Origin: Bacillus sp. IITD106
GTDB lineage: Bacteria; Bacillota; Bacilli; Bacillales; Bacillaceae_C
Length of the DNA: 64,000 nt
Assembly (NCBI RefSeq): GCF_019459225.1
Contig: NZ_JAIAZY010000016.1
Location: 21,499 to 85,498 of the forward strand
Direction of reading: 5' to 3'
In this document: positions 61,666 to 64,000 of the stretch, piece by piece
How positions within the stretch are numbered: position 1 is the first letter of the stretch
Layout of the letters: each line of letters opens with the position of its first letter
Program-made: the position numbers and the translations under genes
The notes under the pieces: generated by a model
Database searches by the model: none
What the model was told of the DNA's origin: nothing
Seen by the model: the letters and a program-made list of their open reading frames with translations, nothing else

Positions 61666-62961
61666 TTATACGGATTGTACATGGATAAAGTTTTTTCTCC
61701 TATATACACTTAATATAAACCCTATCAATATAGAATGGATCATCTGAAATTGACCTCCGTAGCTAACAAACGGGAGTGGGATTTCCAAAAGCGGTAGAAT
61801 TCCGAGCAACATGGAAATATTCCAAACAGCTGAGAGACCAATTATGGTAACACATGCTATGACAAGCATGATTCCTATATGATCTTTTGTTTGTAAGATG
61901 GTTTGTGCCATTCGAAGCACGAATACGCCAATGCAGGCGATCAATAAGATTCCGAATATCCAGCCAAGATGAGCTACGATTGTTGCAAAGGCATTTTCTG
62001 TGTGGCTATTTGGAATTAGATAACTCGATGCTTCTTGTCCACCCCACCAAGACGATTCCTTCATTATTTTCTGTAGTTGTAAAGACAAGAATCCAACACC
62101 ATCTGAATCTGATTCTGGATTTAAGAAAGCCCTTATCCGCACTAGAGAATATGTATATACATGACTAATTGGCAAGGCTAAAATACCCGAGAGAATAATA
62201 AAGCATTGACTTAAGATCAGTAGGATCCTTTCTCTTTTTGAAACTTTTGAAAAACCTAAGACTATGAGGAGGGTAATGAAATAGAAAACAGCTATGGCGG
62301 GATTAGAATTTTTCAGAATAAGTAAAATCGGAAACCAAAACATTACAAAAGTGGCAACCCATAATCTTTTCCTTTCATGATAAAACGATGACAACATCCC
62401 AATAAAACTAAAAATAAAAATAATAGCAATAGGCCAAAAGCTCAATGCGACATTACCTATTAATAAATATCCACGGCCATTTCTTATTTCTCCCACTAAA
62501 GCAATATACAAGGAAAGGGCTATTCCAATTCCAAATAACAAAGGCCACAGTCGAATAACTTTACGGTAGTCTATAAACATTATTGCAATTGCAACCGTTA
62601 AACCAAAAATGCTATAGATTAACCTTTTACTTAGAAATGGGGTAGTATATTCGAAAGTAAAATAATATGGCACTGTCCCTATTAATAAAACCATCGTAAA
62701 TAAACCAATCAAAATCCAATCAACCTTTGGCTTATGGATTTGGTGCATTTCTCTTCCTAATGTTGATGGGTTTCCCATTTGTTCTAGTACTTGCTTTTCC
62801 GCCTCTTCTTCTGAATACCCCTCATGTAAAAGTACTTTCTTACGCTGTAGTATATGGGTTTGTAATTCTTGTTCAACATACTCCTTTGCTTCTTTGGATT
62901 GAATCTGGTTTTTGACCCGTTGTAAAAATTCGTTGATATGTGAGGAATGCTTTTCGTTCAT
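61666..62961 (-). CDS. SEDS-family (FtsW/RodA) protein with permease-prefix domain
   Basis: This protein of about 431 residues has a cytosolic N-terminal domain (INEFLQRVKNQIQSKEAKEY, then HEGYSEEEAEKQVLEQMGNP, of the permease-prefix type often found beside PadR regulators). Ten or so membrane helices follow, in SEDS style: ISHVYTYSLVRIRAFLNPES resembles the region before the conserved catalytic loop, and LPLLEIPLPFVSYGGQFQMI is the FtsW/RodA C-terminal motif. SEDS proteins polymerise glycan strands with a partner PBP. The start at 62961 overlaps the PadR stop (ATGA). The canonical catalytic Asp appears to fall in the long external loop, which is divergent, so activity is uncertain. Confidence 0.85.
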   Translation of the reverse strand: MNEKHSSHINEFLQRVKNQIQSKEAKEYVEQELQTHILQRKKVLLHEGYSEEEAEKQVLEQMGNPSTLGREMHQIHKPKVDWILIGLFTMVLLIGTVPYYFTFEYTTPFLSKRLIYSIFGLTVAIAIMFIDYRKVIRLWPLLFGIGIALSLYIALVGEIRNGRGYLLIGNVALSFWPIAIIFIFSFIGMLSSFYHERKRLWVATFVMFWFPILLILKNSNPAIAVFYFITLLIVLGFSKVSKRERILLILSQCFIILSGILALPISHVYTYSLVRIRAFLNPESDSDGVGFLSLQLQKIMKESSWWGGQEASSYLIPNSHTENAFATIVAHLGWIFGILLIACIGVFVLRMAQTILQTKDHIGIMLVIACVTIIGLSAVWNISMLLGILPLLEIPLPFVSYGGQFQMIHSILIGFILSVYRRKNFIHVQSV

Positions 62962-63374
62962 GCCCATCCCCCTCCCACTTCCAGTATCAACGACCTTCTT
63001 TCTGATTTGCTTTTTGCCTTGTTCCATTCTGCTAATAGTCTTATTCCTTTTTTATCCAGGTGATAGATCTTTTCTTCTTCTATCCATGTAGAGCTAATAA
63101 ATCGTTTTTGCTCTAAACGATGGAGGATTACATATAATCTTCCTTCCCTCTCCTTCAATCCTTCTCTAGCAACATCATTTTGGATATAGATATAGATTTC
63201 AAACCCGGGTTTTGATCCTTCCTCCAATGATTTTAATAAAACAATCTCAATACTTTTATCTACATCATCGTCTGCTGACTTTAATATAATCTCCCGCTGT
63301 TTTTTGGAAAACTTAAAATCAAGGAAAACGGTTTTGTCCATCGCCTTCTTTAAATCTTTCAGTGAATCACTCAT
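62958..63374 (-). CDS. PadR-family regulator with N-terminal extension
   Basis: The 138-residue protein has a PadR winged helix in the second part (IEIVLLKSLEEGSKPGFEIY, GRLYVILHRLEQKRFISSTW, EEEKIYHLDKKGIRLLAEWN). It is preceded by about 35 residues (MSDSLKDLKKAMDKTVFLDF, then KFSKKQREIILKSADDD) that are not part of PadR and look like the amphipathic start of small Bacillus anti-sigma proteins. GAGGAGG lies six bases before ATG 63374, next to the sigma-factor stop. It could sense a signal and control both sigma factor and SEDS gene; the anti-sigma idea is inference. Confidence 0.82.
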   Translation of the reverse strand: MSDSLKDLKKAMDKTVFLDFKFSKKQREIILKSADDDVDKSIEIVLLKSLEEGSKPGFEIYIYIQNDVAREGLKEREGRLYVILHRLEQKRFISSTWIEEEKIYHLDKKGIRLLAEWNKAKSKSERRSLILEVGGGWA

Positions 63375-63375
63375 T

Positions 63376-63924
63376 TTATGCCTCCTCACCTAATAGACTT
63401 TTGAGCATCCGCCTAGCTCGATTTAATCTTGTTTTTATCGTATTTTCATTTTCATTTGTGAGTTGGCTGATCTCTTTTGTTGTTAAATCCTCATAATAAT
63501 AGAGATAGACTGCTTCTCGATATTTAATTGGAAGTTCTAACAATGCAGTAGCTAGCTTTTCTTCCTCTGTCTTTTCGATAACTAACTGGCAAATATCTTT
63601 CTCATTCGCCGCTGCACTATCAATCAGTTCTGTATTAAACAAAACCTTTCGGAACTGCCAGCTTCTCAAATAATCCTTACAGTGATTCATTGCGATACGA
63701 TATATCCACGTTTTTAAGGAGGATTGTTGCTTGAACGTATGTAGCTTTTTATATGATTTAAGGAAAATCTCTTGCGTCAAATCTTCGGCAACTGCATAAT
63801 CCTTCACATAAGTAAAAACAAGTTGCTGAATCACTTGCCCATAATCTATCATCATTTGGTTTAACTGTTCCTTAGTTGCTTCCGAATGAACGTTTAATCC
63901 CTCTGCCACTTCTATATCTAGCAA
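63376..63924 (-). CDS. ECF sigma factor
   Basis: The 182-residue ECF sigma-70 has region 2 (VFTYVKDYAVAEDLTQEIFL, KSYKKLHTFKQQSSLKTWIY, RIAMNHCKDYLRS) and region 4 (LPIKYREAVYLYYYEDLTTK, EISQLTNENENTIKTRLNRA). Start TTG 63924 follows AAGGAGGGG by six bases. It is the first gene of a three-gene overlapping operon. An ECF-type promoter in front of it suggests it transcribes itself, as SigW, SigX and SigM do. Confidence 0.93.
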   Translation of the reverse strand: MLDIEVAEGLNVHSEATKEQLNQMMIDYGQVIQQLVFTYVKDYAVAEDLTQEIFLKSYKKLHTFKQQSSLKTWIYRIAMNHCKDYLRSWQFRKVLFNTELIDSAAANEKDICQLVIEKTEEEKLATALLELPIKYREAVYLYYYEDLTTKEISQLTNENENTIKTRLNRARRMLKSLLGEEA

Positions 63925-63951
63925 ACTTTACCCCTCCTTCTCTATTTAATT

Positions 63952-63978
63952 GACGGAGCTATATTTTGTTTAGTTTCA
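63952..63978 (-). promoter_or_regulatory. ECF-type promoter of the sigma factor operon
   Basis: On the minus strand -35 TGAAAC (63978-63973) and -10 CGTC (63955-63952), with a 17-base spacer, match the Bacillus ECF consensus (TGAAAC-N16-CGTN). It lies 28 bases upstream of the start codon and suggests positive autoregulation. Confidence 0.75.
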
Positions 63979-64000
63979 TAAAAAATGTTTTTTCGAAGAA

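Overview
The window looks like chromosomal DNA of a low-GC, Gram-positive member of the Bacillales (Bacillaceae-like). The reasons are strong AGGAGG-type ribosome binding sites, frequent TTG and GTG starts, many intrinsic terminators, and clear relatives of Bacillus proteins: YesMN-type two-component pair, YvgN, SwrC/YerO, BceRSAB, NsrR/Hmp, AdaA and Frl. I saw no rRNA, tRNA, CRISPR array, prophage or replication origin.

Layout. 0-4.3 kb: a YesM/YesN-type sensor and regulator reading into a sugar-binding lipoprotein gene that carries an in-frame stop, then a partial TIM-barrel gene at the left edge. 4.5-7.8 kb: a carbonyl/aldehyde block with two aldo-keto reductases, an NAD-dependent epimerase and a two-cysteine HxlR-type regulator. 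7.8-14 kb: a secreted hypothetical, a SwrC-like RND pump and its divergent YerO-like TetR regulator, cotranscribed with a laccase-domain protein. 14-19 kb: SelO, an HXXEE membrane protein, a sugar-phosphate isomerase-like enzyme, a VapBC module whose toxin is broken twice, and a TolB-like propeller. 19.7-23.4 kb: a fructosamine operon (frlB-frlD-frlR) ending in a GH18 glycosidase. 23.5-27.6 kb: a MATE exporter and a DrrAB-type ABC exporter with its TetR regulator. 27.7-31.7 kb: a Bce-type peptide sensing/detoxification locus disrupted by an IS91-family element, with the kinase and permease truncated and converging on it. 31.8-36 kb: Hmp, NsrR and a GlcNAc-type PTS permease. 36-39.5 kb: an intact VapBC pair, and an MFS exporter overlapping a MocR regulator that lacks the PLP lysine. 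39.5-42.5 kb: a long leader with an intrinsic terminator ahead of carboxy(nor)spermidine dehydrogenase and decarboxylase. 42.5-47.2 kb: tandem repeats, an alpha/beta hydrolase and nadBCA. 47.4-53 kb: small proteins, a DJ-1/PfpI protein, the adaA-alkA-ogt alkylation operon (alkA frameshifted), a membrane protein and a VOC protein. 53.2-55.6 kb: a TnpB-only IS605-type element with a hairpin-rich 3' RNA region, next to a truncated fetB and an intact fetA. 55.9-61.4 kb: an L,D-transpeptidase, a secreted hypothetical, a VWA lipoprotein and a DUF4317 protein. 61.7-64 kb: an ECF sigma factor with its own ECF-type promoter, a PadR regulator and a SEDS-family protein with a PadR-associated prefix domain, in one overlapping operon.

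Themes. Much of the content is envelope and toxicant defence (RND, MATE and ABC exporters, Bce remnants, L,D-transpeptidase, ECF/SEDS operon) and detoxification (aldehydes, NO, DNA alkylation). Gene decay is prominent: six loci are broken by nonsense, frameshift or truncation. The most novel-looking items are the attenuator-like leader of the polyamine genes, the TnpB guide-RNA region, the ECF-PadR-SEDS operon, the frl/GH18 pairing and the lysine-less MocR.
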